A stretch of DNA of 64,000 bases from Paraburkholderia madseniana. Its GTDB lineage: Bacteria; Pseudomonadota; Gammaproteobacteria; Burkholderiales; Burkholderiaceae. The position numbers and the translations under genes are program-made. Numbering within the stretch: the first letter of the stretch is position 1; the number at the start of each line of letters is the position of its first letter. Of the stretch, positions 25,031 through 33,856 are shown in pieces. The notes below the pieces were generated by a model, which made no database searches, was not told the origin of the DNA, and was given only the letters and a program-made list of their open reading frames with translations. Location of the stretch: NCBI RefSeq assembly GCF_009690905.1, contig NZ_VOSW01000060.1:1-64000 (forward strand). Reading direction: 5' to 3'.

Positions 25031-26175
25031 TGTACGTTGCCGTCAAGGGTGGAGAACGCGCGATCGAAGCATCGTGGCGTCTGCTCGACAAGTCGCGCCG
25101 CGGCGATACGCGGCTGGCCGAGCTCAGCGTCGCGCAGATTCGCGAGCAATTGCGCCTCGCCGTCGCGCGAGTGATGACCGAAGGTTCGGTCTACGACGAA
25201 GAACTCGCCGCCCTCGCGATCAAGCAGGCCGCGGGCGATCTGGTCGAAGCGATCTTTCTGCTGCGTGCGTATCGCACCACGTTGCCGCGTTTCGGTTATA
25301 CGCAGGCGATCGACACGGAAGCCATGCAAGTTGAGCGCCGTATTTCGGCAACGTTCAAGGACGTGCCCGGCGGGCAATTGCTCGGCGCGACCTATGATTA
25401 CACGCAACGTCTGCTGGATTTCGCGCTGCTTGCCGAAGGCGATGCCGGAACCGATGCGGCCGCAATCCCAACTTCCATTCAAGCCGCCCAGCCCGCAGCA
25501 GAGGCCATGCCGCGTGTGGTCACGCTGCTCGACAAGGAAGGCCTGATCGAACAGGAACGCCCCACGCCGGACGCGCCGGAACCCGGTGATCTCTCGCGCG
25601 AGCCGCTCGCGTTTCCCGCGAGCCGCGCCACGCGTTTGCAGAATCTCGCGCGCGGCGACGAAGGCTTCCTGCTCGCCATGGGCTACGCCACCCAACGGGG
25701 CTACGCGCACACGCATCCGTTTGCCGGCGAGATCCGCTTCGGCACGATCGCCGTCGAAATGGAACTCGACGAACTGGGCGAAGCCGTTGAAATCGGCGAC
25801 ATCGATGTCACCGAATGCCAGATGATCAACCAGTTCGCCGGCAGCGGCAACGTGCCGCCTACTTTCACGCAAGGCTATGGTCTCGCGTTCGGACACTCGG
25901 AACGCAAAGCCATGGCCATGGCACTCGTGGATCGTGCGTTGCGCGCCGAGGAGCTCGGCGAAACGCTCGCCTCGCCGACGCAGGACATCGAATTCATGCT
26001 CTCGCATAGCGATAACGTCGAAGCGTCCGGCTTCGTTCAGCATCTGAAGTTGCCTCACTACGTCGACTTTCAGTCCGAACTCGAACTCGTGCGGCGACTG
26101 CGGGCGCAACACAGCGCAGAGGGCCAGGATCAAGGCAAGAGTCGGGATCACGATCAGCAGGAGCAAGCCGCATGA
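25030..26175 (+). CDS. phnI: C-P lyase core subunit PhnI (nucleosidase)
   Basis: A 381-residue PhnI, the subunit that displaces adenine from ATP to make ribosyl phosphonate triphosphate with PhnG, PhnH and PhnL. It shows the expected MYVAVKGGERAIE start, 'GYTQAIDTEAMQ', 'YAHTHPFAGEIRFG', 'ITECQMINQF'-like VTECQMINQFAG and the C-terminal SNVEASGFVQHLKLPHYVDFQ-like segment. A linker rich in Asp, Gln and Lys after residue 365 is slightly longer than in E. coli. The start overlaps phnH by one base and the end overlaps phnJ by four. Confidence 0.93.
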   Translation: MYVAVKGGERAIEASWRLLDKSRRGDTRLAELSVAQIREQLRLAVARVMTEGSVYDEELAALAIKQAAGDLVEAIFLLRAYRTTLPRFGYTQAIDTEAMQVERRISATFKDVPGGQLLGATYDYTQRLLDFALLAEGDAGTDAAAIPTSIQAAQPAAEAMPRVVTLLDKEGLIEQERPTPDAPEPGDLSREPLAFPASRATRLQNLARGDEGFLLAMGYATQRGYAHTHPFAGEIRFGTIAVEMELDELGEAVEIGDIDVTECQMINQFAGSGNVPPTFTQGYGLAFGHSERKAMAMALVDRALRAEELGETLASPTQDIEFMLSHSDNVEASGFVQHLKLPHYVDFQSELELVRRLRAQHSAEGQDQGKSRDHDQQEQAA

Positions 26176-27095
26176 ACGCGCCGGCCACATCTCACACCAC
26201 CGCGTCGTACGACAGCGCCGCGGACGGCTACAACTTCGCCTACCTCGACGAACAGACCAAGCGTATGCTGCGCCGCGCGTTGCTCAAGGCGGTCGCCGTG
26301 CCGGGCTATCAGGTGCCGTTCGGCTCGCGGGAAATGCCCCTGCCGTACGGCTGGGGCACGGGCGGCATTCAGGTGACCGCGGCGATCATCGGCAGGAACG
26401 ATACGCTGAAGGTCATCGATCAGGGTTCCGACGAAACCACCAACGCGGTCAACATCCGCCGCTTCTTCGCGCGCACCACGGGCGTGGCGACCACGCGCCG
26501 CACGACCGAAGCGACGATCATCCAGACACGTCACCGGATTCCGGAAGCGCCGCTCACCGACAAGCAGATTCTGGTCTATCAGGTGCCGATGCCCGAACCA
26601 CTATACAAGCTGGAACCGCGCGCTACGGAATGCAAGAAGCTGCACGCACTGGCTGACTACGGCTTGATCAGCGTGAAGCTGTACGAGGACATCGTGCATC
26701 ACGGCAGCATCGCCACCACGTACGACTACCCGGTGATCGTCAACAACCGCTATCTGAGTTCGCCGTCGCCGATTCCGAAGTTCGACAATCCGAAGATGCA
26801 TATGAACCCCGCGCTGCAATTGTTCGGCGCCGGCCGCGAACGGCGCATTCACGCGATCCCGCCGTACACGCCCGTGCGCAGTCTCGACTTCGACGATCAT
26901 CCGTTCGAAGTGCAGAAGTGGCAGCACGCGTGCGCGCTTTGCGGATCGACGGAAAGCTTCCTCGACGAAATGATCGTCGACGACGCCGGCAAGCGCATGT
27001 TCGTTTGCTCGGACAGCGACTACTGCCACGAACGCCGCGGCGATCAGGACCTCGAGCTGCCGGCCTACGAAGCGCGCAAAGGAGAAACCGCATGA
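26172..27095 (+). CDS. phnJ: Alpha-D-ribose 1-methylphosphonate 5-phosphate C-P lyase
   Basis: A 307-residue radical-SAM-type enzyme that breaks the carbon-phosphorus bond, releasing the alkane and the ribosyl 1,2-cyclic phosphate 5-phosphate. The four conserved cysteines are Cys254, Cys257, Cys279 and Cys285, with the same spacing (3, 22, 6) as the cluster- and radical-bearing cysteines of E. coli PhnJ. The N-terminal region has 'FAYLDEQTKRMLRRALLKAV' and 'PLPYGWGTGGIQ'. It overlaps phnI and phnK by four bases each. Confidence 0.95.
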   Translation: MNAPATSHTTASYDSAADGYNFAYLDEQTKRMLRRALLKAVAVPGYQVPFGSREMPLPYGWGTGGIQVTAAIIGRNDTLKVIDQGSDETTNAVNIRRFFARTTGVATTRRTTEATIIQTRHRIPEAPLTDKQILVYQVPMPEPLYKLEPRATECKKLHALADYGLISVKLYEDIVHHGSIATTYDYPVIVNNRYLSSPSPIPKFDNPKMHMNPALQLFGAGRERRIHAIPPYTPVRSLDFDDHPFEVQKWQHACALCGSTESFLDEMIVDDAGKRMFVCSDSDYCHERRGDQDLELPAYEARKGETA

Positions 27096-27862
27096 CGCCG
27101 CTGTTGAGCGCCCGTTCGCTCACCAAACAATTTGGCGGCCGCAACGGCTGCAGGAATGTCAGCTTCGATCTGTATCCGGGCGAAGTGCTGTGCATCGTCG
27201 GCGAATCCGGTTCGGGCAAGACCACGCTGCTCAATGCACTCGCCCTGAAAACCGAAACCGATAGCGGCTCGCTCCACTACACGGCCACGCATGGCGAAAA
27301 GCTCGATCTGCTCGCCTTGTCCGAACCGCGCCGGCGTCTGTTGATGCGCACCGAGTGGGGCTTCGTGCAGCAGAATCCGCGCGACGGCCTGCGCAGCGGC
27401 GTCTCCGCCGGCGCGAATATCGGCGAGCCTTTGATGGCCGTCGGCGCCCGCCATTACGGCGACATCCGCCACACCGCCACGCAGTGGATGGAGCGTGTCG
27501 AACTCGACGCCACTCGCATCGACGAATTCCCGGCGGCGTTTTCCGGCGGCATGCAGCAGCGTTTGCAGATCGCACGTAACCTCGTCACCGGTCCGCGCCT
27601 CGTCTTCATGGACGAGCCGACCGCCGGTCTCGACGTCTCGGTGCAGGCGCGTCTGCTCGACTTGCTGCGCACGTTGACGTCCACGCTGCATCTGTCGGTG
27701 CTGATCGTGACGCACGATATCGGCGTGGCGCGCCTGCTCGCACATCGTTTGATGGTCATGCAAGGCGGCGAAGTGGTCGAGTCGGGCCTGACGGACCAGG
27801 TGCTCGACGATCCGCAGCATCCGTACACGCAAACGCTGGTTTCCTCGGTTCTGCCGGTTTGA
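27092..27862 (+). CDS. phnK: C-P lyase ATP-binding cassette protein PhnK
   Basis: A 256-residue ABC ATPase that binds the PhnGHIJ core through PhnJ and is required for C-P bond cleavage in vivo. Walker A is GESGSGKTT (about 35-43), the signature FSGGMQQRLQIARNL and Walker B LVFMDEPTAGLD. The start is set by the ATGA overlap with phnJ; the long in-frame extension upstream lies inside phnJ and is rejected. It resembles oligopeptide-transporter ATPases but has no permease partner, as expected for PhnK. Confidence 0.93.
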   Translation: MTPLLSARSLTKQFGGRNGCRNVSFDLYPGEVLCIVGESGSGKTTLLNALALKTETDSGSLHYTATHGEKLDLLALSEPRRRLLMRTEWGFVQQNPRDGLRSGVSAGANIGEPLMAVGARHYGDIRHTATQWMERVELDATRIDEFPAAFSGGMQQRLQIARNLVTGPRLVFMDEPTAGLDVSVQARLLDLLRTLTSTLHLSVLIVTHDIGVARLLAHRLMVMQGGEVVESGLTDQVLDDPQHPYTQTLVSSVLPV

Positions 27863-27870
27863 GGCTCACA

Positions 27871-28650
27871 ATGCGATCCATTGAAACAAGCAAGGAATTC
27901 CACGCCACCGAACGCGCGTTCATCGAGAACAACGCACTGATGCTGCGCGCGGTCGGCATCGGCAAAACCTTCACGCTTCACGGCCAGGGCGGCGTGCAGA
28001 TCGAAGCGCTCGCGGGCGTGTCGCTCGATGTCGAGCGCGGCGAGTGCGTCGTGCTGATCGGACCTTCAGGCGCGGGCAAGAGTACGCTGCTGCGCTGTCT
28101 GTACGGCAACTACCTGGCCAGCTCGGGCTCGATTGCCATTCGCGATGCGGCGGCGGATGACGGGCCGCCGGTGTCGATCACCGGCGCCGAGCCGCACGAC
28201 GTGTTGCGGCTGCGCCGCGGCGTGGTTGGCTACGTCAGCCAGTTTCTGCGCGTGATTCCGCGCGTGCCGACGCTGACGCTCGTCGCCGAACCGCTGCTGT
28301 CGCGCGGCGTGGCCGAAGACGAAGCGCGTGCGCGTGCGGCAGCCCTGCTGGCGAGATTGAACGTGCCCGAGCGGCTGTGGTCGCTCGCGCCCGCCACTTT
28401 CTCCGGCGGCGAACAGCAGCGCGTGAACATCGCCCGCGGTTTGATCGCCGGGCACCCGCTGCTGCTGCTCGACGAGCCCACGGCCTCGCTCGACGCGGAA
28501 AACCGCGACGTGGTCGCCGATCTGATCGTCGAAGCGCGCGAGCGCGGCGCGGCGATCGTCGGCATCTTTCACGACGAAGATACCCGCAACAAGGTGGCCA
28601 CACGCCGTCTTGAACTCCAGCAGCCGTTGCGTCCGCCGTTACGTCACTAA
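27871..28650 (+). CDS. phnL: C-P lyase ATP-binding cassette protein PhnL
   Basis: A 259-residue ABC-type ATPase, the partner of PhnI in phosphonate ribosylation. Walker A is GPSGAGKST, the signature TFSGGEQQRVNIARGL and Walker B LLLLDEPTASLDAENR. The family-specific 'GYVSQFLRVIPRVPTLTLVAEPLL' is present. ATG 27871 is preferred, with GAGG 6 bases upstream. The first 25 residues before the ABC domain are an extension relative to E. coli PhnL. It follows phnK after 8 bp. Confidence 0.92.
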   Translation: MRSIETSKEFHATERAFIENNALMLRAVGIGKTFTLHGQGGVQIEALAGVSLDVERGECVVLIGPSGAGKSTLLRCLYGNYLASSGSIAIRDAAADDGPPVSITGAEPHDVLRLRRGVVGYVSQFLRVIPRVPTLTLVAEPLLSRGVAEDEARARAAALLARLNVPERLWSLAPATFSGGEQQRVNIARGLIAGHPLLLLDEPTASLDAENRDVVADLIVEARERGAAIVGIFHDEDTRNKVATRRLELQQPLRPPLRH

Positions 28651-28756
28651 CTGACACGAAACGGCACTAAACTGAACCACTGAGCTGAAACATTGAGTCG
28701 CGCACTGAATCGAAACACAGCGGTGCAACACTCAGGACAGACTACGGAGCAAGTCG

Positions 28757-29890
28757 ATGTTGATCAAAAACGCTCGCATCGTGACGCGAGACGAAGTATT
28801 TACCGGCATGCTACGCATCGAAGACGGGATGATTCGCGACGTCGAGCGTGGCACGACCTCGGCGCGCGAAGCGGAAGATTGGGAAGGCGACTATCTGTTG
28901 CCGGGTCTGATCGAACTGCACACGGACAACCTCGAGAAGCATCTGGTGCCGCGTCCGGGCGTGCAATGGAATACCGATGCCGCCTTCGTGATCCACGACG
29001 CGCAAGTGGCGGCGGCCGGCATCACCACGGTGTTCGATGCCCTCGCGATCGGTTCGCGCTCGAACGTAGGGCTGCGCGGCCGCGATATGCAAATGCAATG
29101 TGCCGCATCCCTCACGCGCTTCTCGGAGCGCAAGCTGCTGCGCGCCGAACACTTTCTGCATCTGCGCTGCGAAATCGCCACCGCCGACGTGGTCGAGTTG
29201 TTCGATTCGTTGTGCACGCATCCGTTGCTGCGGCTCGCCTCGGTAATGGATCACACGCCCGGCCAACGTCAATGGCACGACCGCGAACAATGGCGCCGCT
29301 TCCAGGAGCGCAACGGCAAGCTGACTGACGAACACGTGGCGACCGCCCTGGTCGAACTGTCCGTCGAACAGGAACGTTACGCCGACGCGCACCGCCGCGA
29401 GATCGTGGCACGCTGCAACCGGCTCGGCATTCCCGTGGCGAGCCATGACGACACGCTGATCGAACACGTCGAACAGGCCAAGGCCGAAGGTATCGTGCTG
29501 GCCGAATTTCCGACCACCCGCATCGCCGCCGAGGCGGCACGCGAGCATGGCATTTCGACCATCATGGGGGCGCCGAATATCGTGCGCGGCGGCTCGCATT
29601 CGGGCAACGTGTCGGCCCTCGAACTGGCGAAGGCGGACTTGCTCGATATCCTGTCCTCGGATTACGTGCCGTCCAGTTTGATGACGGCTGTGTTCGACCT
29701 GGTGAGCAAGGCCGGCTGGACCCTGCCGCGCGCCATGGCGACGGTTTCCGCCGAGCCGGCCCGCACGGCGGGGCTGCATGACCGCGGGGCGATCGAAGCG
29801 GGTTTGCGCGCGGACTTCGTGCGCGTCACGATGCTCGACGCGTTGCCGGTGCCGCGCGCGACGTATCGCGCCGGGGCACGGATCGTCTGA
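28757..29890 (+). CDS. phnM: Alpha-D-ribose 1-methylphosphonate 5-triphosphate diphosphatase
   Basis: A 377-residue amidohydrolase-fold enzyme that removes pyrophosphate from the ribosyl phosphonate triphosphate before PhnJ acts. Features are the N-terminal 'PGLIELHTDNLEKHLVPRPGV' (in place of the usual HxH), 'VMDHTPGQRQ', 'VASHDDT' and 'GAPNIVRGGSHSGNVSA', all typical of PhnM. GGAG precedes the ATG. A 106-bp gap rich in ACTGAA-like words separates it from phnL. It ends the rightward operon; phnO and phnP do not follow. Confidence 0.93.
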   Translation: MLIKNARIVTRDEVFTGMLRIEDGMIRDVERGTTSAREAEDWEGDYLLPGLIELHTDNLEKHLVPRPGVQWNTDAAFVIHDAQVAAAGITTVFDALAIGSRSNVGLRGRDMQMQCAASLTRFSERKLLRAEHFLHLRCEIATADVVELFDSLCTHPLLRLASVMDHTPGQRQWHDREQWRRFQERNGKLTDEHVATALVELSVEQERYADAHRREIVARCNRLGIPVASHDDTLIEHVEQAKAEGIVLAEFPTTRIAAEAAREHGISTIMGAPNIVRGGSHSGNVSALELAKADLLDILSSDYVPSSLMTAVFDLVSKAGWTLPRAMATVSAEPARTAGLHDRGAIEAGLRADFVRVTMLDALPVPRATYRAGARIV

Positions 29891-29898
29891 CGATGTTG

Positions 29899-30189
29899 TC
29901 AGGCCTCGCTGGTGACGGGCAGCAGTGGTTCCACCGCGGCCCAGCGCGTCCAGCGGGGTGTCTGGTCAGGCGCTTCGACGCGCAAGGTGCGCGAGCCGTC
30001 GCCGAATACCAGGGATTCGATATTGAATGCGCTCCCCTCTTCAATGCCGGCGTCGCGCACGTGACCGGATTGGTAGGTGAAACTGAGATTGCCTTCGCGC
30101 AACAACTCGAGGTAGACGTCGAAGTCAGTCGTTGACGAACGTGTGGCCCAACGATTCAGGAGGGTGGCGGCGATTTCGGCGTCGTACAT
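29899..30189 (-). CDS. Small conserved-looking protein, function unknown
   Basis: A 96-residue acidic protein with no signal peptide or membrane helix. AGAGAGG stands 6 bases before the ATG, and the codon pattern is like that of neighbouring genes, which supports a real gene. It converges on phnM with only 8 bp between the stops and is divergent from the glycosyltransferase. The sequence does not match a family I recognise. Confidence 0.6.
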   Translation of the reverse strand: MYDAEIAATLLNRWATRSSTTDFDVYLELLREGNLSFTYQSGHVRDAGIEEGSAFNIESLVFGDGSRTLRVEAPDQTPRWTRWAAVEPLLPVTSEA

Positions 30190-30284
30190 TCTGTACCTCT
30201 CTGGACATATGCCGTGCCCTGACTATAGCTGAAAAACACGCATTGTGCTGCAGCGCACCATTGTTGATCTTTACTGCCCTTTAC

Positions 30285-31055
30285 ATGACCGCTCGCGCCC
30301 CGCTCAGACCTGCTCCACGAATCTCCTGTGTCATTTGCGCGTACAACGAGGCGCCCCGCATCGGCACGGTGCTGGCCGTGGCCTGCGCGCATCCTTTGCT
30401 CGACGAAGTCATCGTGGTGGACGATGGTTCGACCGACGGCACCGCCGATGTGGTCGAGCGTTTCGCGTCGGCGCGGCTGATCCGGTGCGCAGAGAACCGC
30501 GGTAAAAGCGCCGCCATGGCAACCGGGATCGCCGCCGCGCGTGGCGAACTGTTGATGCTGCTCGATGCCGACCTGAAGGGTCTGACGGCCGAGAGCATCA
30601 GCGCGCTCGCCCTGCCTGTCCTGCAAGGCAGCGCGCAAGTGAGCATGAGCCTGCGCCAGAACAGCCTGCTGGCATTCCGCGCCATCGGCCTCGATTTCGT
30701 CTCCGGCGAGCGCGTGGTCAAAAAAGCGCTGCTAAGCGAAGTCCTGCAGGACGTTCACGGCTTGCCGCGCTTCGGGGTCGAAGTGTTCATGAACCGCCGC
30801 ATCATCGCGCGCCGTCTGCCGATTGCGGTGACTCACTGGCCACGCGTCACGCAGGCTCGCAAAACAGAGAAACTCGGCTACTGGAAAGGCATGCGTGCGG
30901 AATGGCGCATGATCGCCGACCTCCTGAAGGCGGTCTATCCGCTCGCGCTGATTTCACAGACCTTTCAAATGCTTCGCTTACGCAGTGAGCAGGACTCACG
31001 CGCGAGTTTTGCGGCACGCATGCGCAAAGTGCCCGATACCGATAGTCCGCGCTGA
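30285..31055 (+). CDS. Family 2 glycosyltransferase
   Basis: A 256-residue GT-A-fold glycosyltransferase. The N-terminal 'ISCVICAYNEAPRIGTVL', VVDDGSTDGTADVV and the metal-binding DxD at LLDADLKG identify GT2. There is no strong transmembrane segment, so it is probably a peripheral enzyme using a lipid-linked or nucleotide sugar. ATG 30285 gives the standard N-terminus but has a weak ribosome site. A longer in-frame reading (from 30132) overlaps the divergent small gene. It converges on a flippase-like membrane protein, which may act in the same glycolipid pathway. Confidence 0.8.
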   Translation: MTARAPLRPAPRISCVICAYNEAPRIGTVLAVACAHPLLDEVIVVDDGSTDGTADVVERFASARLIRCAENRGKSAAMATGIAAARGELLMLLDADLKGLTAESISALALPVLQGSAQVSMSLRQNSLLAFRAIGLDFVSGERVVKKALLSEVLQDVHGLPRFGVEVFMNRRIIARRLPIAVTHWPRVTQARKTEKLGYWKGMRAEWRMIADLLKAVYPLALISQTFQMLRLRSEQDSRASFAARMRKVPDTDSPR

Positions 31056-31131
31056 AGCGCTTACCGAAGCTGGCGAACGCCGTGAGCCGCACTGTGCCGC
31101 GTTGTGCCGTTCCAGCCTGGCCCTCGAGGTT

Positions 31132-32196
31132 TCAGTCGACGGCCGACAGTGGGTTGCGCCCCCTCGTTGCCAGCGCAACGAAACCTGCCGCGCCCAGCGC
31201 CAGAGGGCTGTAAAGCGTCGCGAAACGCCACAACACCAGCGCCGTCGCGATGCCCGCGCGGGGCACCCAACTCGCGAATGCGGCAGCGAGAGCGATATCG
31301 CCGGTGCCACCACCCGCGGGCACGCCGGTCCACAACGCGGCATGCAGCACGACGGCCTGCACGGCCAGAACGAAACCCAACGGCAGGCGGTAACCGAGTT
31401 CGCGCAAGATAAACCAGAGTGCGCCGTAGCGCAGCAACCACTGCAGCGTCGTGAGCAGACACAACGCGGCAAGCCGCCACTTGGGTCCGGCGACCAGTTC
31501 CAGCCATTGCCGGCGAACGCTATGGAAAAACCGGCTCAATCTCGCGCGGCGCTCGTTGAGCCAATGAACGCGCCGGCCGGCGGCGTCCAGTGTCGCCGCC
31601 ACGCGCCGGCGATTCATCCAGCAGACACCGACGAGGCATGCGGCTCCGGCCAGCACGCCGAACACAAGCGGCGCGCTCGCGCGCGGAATCACCTGCGTCA
31701 ACGGTCCGAAGGCGAACAGCAGGGACACCGGTACGGCGGTCGTGAAGAACGCGAGATCGAGCGCCTGATCCGCGCCGACAACCGTCGTCGCAAGCGACCA
31801 GGATGCGCCGGCGCGCTGCAGCAGGCCGATGTTGACGCCGTAGCCCGCCGCGCCCAACGGAGAAGCCAGGAACGCGAAATCGGTAGCCAGCGTGATGGCA
31901 AACGTGCGCAGGAAACTGACCCGGAAGCCGAGCGCGGTCTGCATCAGATGCAGCTTGCCCGCTTTTGCCATCGCGCTGATCGCAGCACTCGCGGCAAGCG
32001 CGGCGAATACGTAGAGAGAGACGTTACGCAGCCCGACGAACGCCGCGTGCGAATTGAGAACGAAAGGCGCGCCGACGGCGAGGCCGATACCGGCAAGCGC
32101 CACCAACACTGCCGCTTTACGCGTATGTGATCTGATCAACGAAGGCCTCAGCAAGTACAGCCTGGCCCCGCTTTCTCCGCACGATGCAGCATGCAT
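31132..32196 (-). CDS. Flippase-like integral membrane protein (LPG synthase TM / UPF0104 domain)
   Basis: A 354-residue polytopic protein with about eight hydrophobic segments. It resembles the membrane domain of lysylphosphatidylglycerol synthases/UPF0104 proteins: 'FAFLASPLGAAGYGVNIGLLQRAGA', 'QWLLRYGALWFILRELG' and 'TGVPAGGGTGDIALAAAF' match the conserved glycine-rich loops. There is no C-terminal aminoacyl-transfer domain, so it is more likely a lipid or isoprenoid-glycan flippase than an LPG synthase. It converges on the GT2 gene with a 76-bp gap. Confidence 0.77.
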   Translation of the reverse strand: MHAASCGESGARLYLLRPSLIRSHTRKAAVLVALAGIGLAVGAPFVLNSHAAFVGLRNVSLYVFAALAASAAISAMAKAGKLHLMQTALGFRVSFLRTFAITLATDFAFLASPLGAAGYGVNIGLLQRAGASWSLATTVVGADQALDLAFFTTAVPVSLLFAFGPLTQVIPRASAPLVFGVLAGAACLVGVCWMNRRRVAATLDAAGRRVHWLNERRARLSRFFHSVRRQWLELVAGPKWRLAALCLLTTLQWLLRYGALWFILRELGYRLPLGFVLAVQAVVLHAALWTGVPAGGGTGDIALAAAFASWVPRAGIATALVLWRFATLYSPLALGAAGFVALATRGRNPLSAVD

Positions 32197-32269
32197 GAGG
32201 CCGCGCCGTGCGTGAAATCGAGGCCGTCCGGGGGCCTCATGATAACCACGCGAAGCTGCGTTTTCGTGA

Positions 32270-32737
32270 CTAGCGATCGGCGACTAGCGTTTGGCGGGCG
32301 GGCAGCAACTGCCCCCATCCGACCAGCACCTGCTGGATGCTGCGGGCGTAGGCGTCACGCTGCTTCGGGGACTCCGAGTGGTACGCGCCGATCGCGCGCC
32401 AGGTATTGCCGTATTTGACCATCTTCTGCTTCAGCAGCCACGCGGCCACGTAGACGTTCACACATGGATCGGTCAATGCGCGGTGCGGTACGCCCTCGCG
32501 CGCGAGGTCACCGAAATGAATCGAATTGATCTGCAACTGGCCGACGTCGATCGAACCGTTCGCGTTCTGGTGTATCGCGTCCGGGTCCCCCTTCGATTCG
32601 TACCATGCAACCGCGCGCAATATCCAGGGATTGACGCCCTGATAGGCCGCGGCCTCATTGAAGCAATCGTCGGCCGCGTAGGCCGCGCCGCACATCGACA
32701 GCCACGCTAGCGCGGCACAGAAGAGTTTCAAGGACAC
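32270..32737 (-). CDS. Exported lytic transglycosylase, IagB/IpgF type
   Basis: A 155-residue secreted protein with a signal peptide (cleavage probable after AYA, residue 21) and a single SLT domain. The catalytic glutamate is Glu47 in VAWYESKGDP; 'GSIDVGQLQINSIHF' and 'AYHSESPKQRDAYA' are standard motifs. Members of this group open peptidoglycan locally for type III secretion, type IVb pili or conjugation machines. The start is GTG with GGAAGG upstream. It is the last of three small exported-protein genes; no secretion apparatus is next to it. Confidence 0.87.
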   Translation of the reverse strand: MSLKLFCAALAWLSMCGAAYAADDCFNEAAAYQGVNPWILRAVAWYESKGDPDAIHQNANGSIDVGQLQINSIHFGDLAREGVPHRALTDPCVNVYVAAWLLKQKMVKYGNTWRAIGAYHSESPKQRDAYARSIQQVLVGWGQLLPARQTLVADR

Positions 32738-32793
32738 GATTCATCCTTCCGCTTGATAGCAGCAAAAGTGGCGAGCTCCACGCCGCGGGCGAA

Positions 32794-33144
32794 TTACTTG
32801 GCCAACGCCAGATCGATTTGCCGTTGCACGGAGTCGAGGTACGTATGCGAAGCATCGGACACGACGAGCCGGACAGCCGGCAGCGGCGCTCCCTTGCGTT
32901 CCTGCGACTGGATCGGCGCACGCGACTTCTTTCGATGCGTCGTCGGCTTCACAGGCAAGTCATCATCGCTGCCGCTCGACGGTGGCAGCATCGCAAGCGT
33001 TGGCAACGGTGGATAAACCTTGTCCGCCGCCGGAGGAAACGTGGCAGGAAACGCTCCGGCCGATTGCAGATCCGTTCCCGGCTGGCCCGCAAAAGCAGGT
33101 GTGGCGAGCAGCGTGGCCGCCGTCAGTAAGGTGATTCGAAGCAT
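32794..33144 (-). CDS. Small exported protein, function unknown
   Basis: A 116-residue protein with a signal peptide (cleavage after AFA, about residue 19), a proline-rich mature N-terminus (PPLPTLAMLPPSSG) and a basic stretch (HRKKSR). AAGGAGG lies 8 bases before ATG 33144 and decides the start. An upstream ATG at 33162 overlaps the preceding gene's stop (ATGA), so coupling from that codon is the alternative. It lies between a lipoprotein gene and a transglycosylase gene on the same strand. No family is recognised. Confidence 0.62.
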   Translation of the reverse strand: MLRITLLTAATLLATPAFAGQPGTDLQSAGAFPATFPPAADKVYPPLPTLAMLPPSSGSDDDLPVKPTTHRKKSRAPIQSQERKGAPLPAVRLVVSDASHTYLDSVQRQIDLALAK

Positions 33145-33158
33145 CGCGATGGCCTCCT

Positions 33159-33524
33159 TCATTGCACCGTCCTGATCGACACGCTATAGGGCTGACCCAG
33201 ACCAGCGGTTCGATTCTCAAAGCTCACCTTCGACATGCGTTGCGCAGGCACGCCCTTCCATACCGCCTGGTTCAGGTACGCGAAATCCTGACCCAGCGCG
33301 GTGACCAGCACGACCGTGGACTGCTGTTGCGCGGCAGCCAGTGCGCCTGCCTTGGTCAGCACGGCGGTGAGTTGCGGGTCATGCGCCCCGAGCGCATCCG
33401 GCGGAATCTCGAAGCTGATGACTTCGTTGGGCGCCTTGTCCGTGTGCGCGGCATTCTGCGCAGGCATCTGTGCGCACCCGGCCAGCGCGAGAACGGCTAC
33501 CAAAAACCACACCTGTCGCTTCAC
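33159..33524 (-). CDS. Small outer-membrane-type lipoprotein, function unknown
   Basis: A 121-residue protein with a clear lipobox: hydrophobic leader then LALAGC, lipidated Cys17. The second mature residue is Ala, which favours outer-membrane sorting. The rest is mixed alpha/beta with no recognised motif. It begins at GTG with GGAGACGG upstream. As first gene of a three-gene set with a secreted protein and an IagB-like transglycosylase, it could be part of an envelope-spanning machine whose other parts are elsewhere; that is inference. Confidence 0.65.
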   Translation of the reverse strand: MKRQVWFLVAVLALAGCAQMPAQNAAHTDKAPNEVISFEIPPDALGAHDPQLTAVLTKAGALAAAQQQSTVVLVTALGQDFAYLNQAVWKGVPAQRMSKVSFENRTAGLGQPYSVSIRTVQ

Positions 33525-33856
33525 ACCCGTCTCCAGTCAATCCCGTTGCTGTAACGATGTTTTCGGCAAACCCACATCAAAAGTTGATAGGCCGAAAACG
33601 CATTGGCGCAAATCAGACAGAGTTACCTCAAGATCGGCGCAAACGATTGCGTCAGCGCTCGACGAAGCACCGATCGAGGCAAACTTCCCTCGGGTTTTTG
33701 CCACTGAAATCGTCTGATGATTGGGGGCTGGGGACGCCGCGAGACGGGGCTCCGCGGGTTATGCGTGGATGAAATTGGCTGGCGCAGCGGGGGGCTACGC
33801 CTAGGGCCGTAATATGGCCGTAAGCGAGCAAGCCGGCGGCCTACCCGCACATCGGC
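33525..33856. other. 332-bp gene-free region with a cruciform-type hairpin
   Basis: No supported gene. At 33559-33599 the sequence GTTTTCGGC pairs perfectly with GCCGAAAAC, and a second short stem (ATCAA-AAG-TTGAT, 33576-33588) lies inside the loop. It is 35 bp upstream of the lipoprotein gene, where it could be an operator or an RNA structure. The remainder shows nothing recognisable. Confidence 0.5.
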
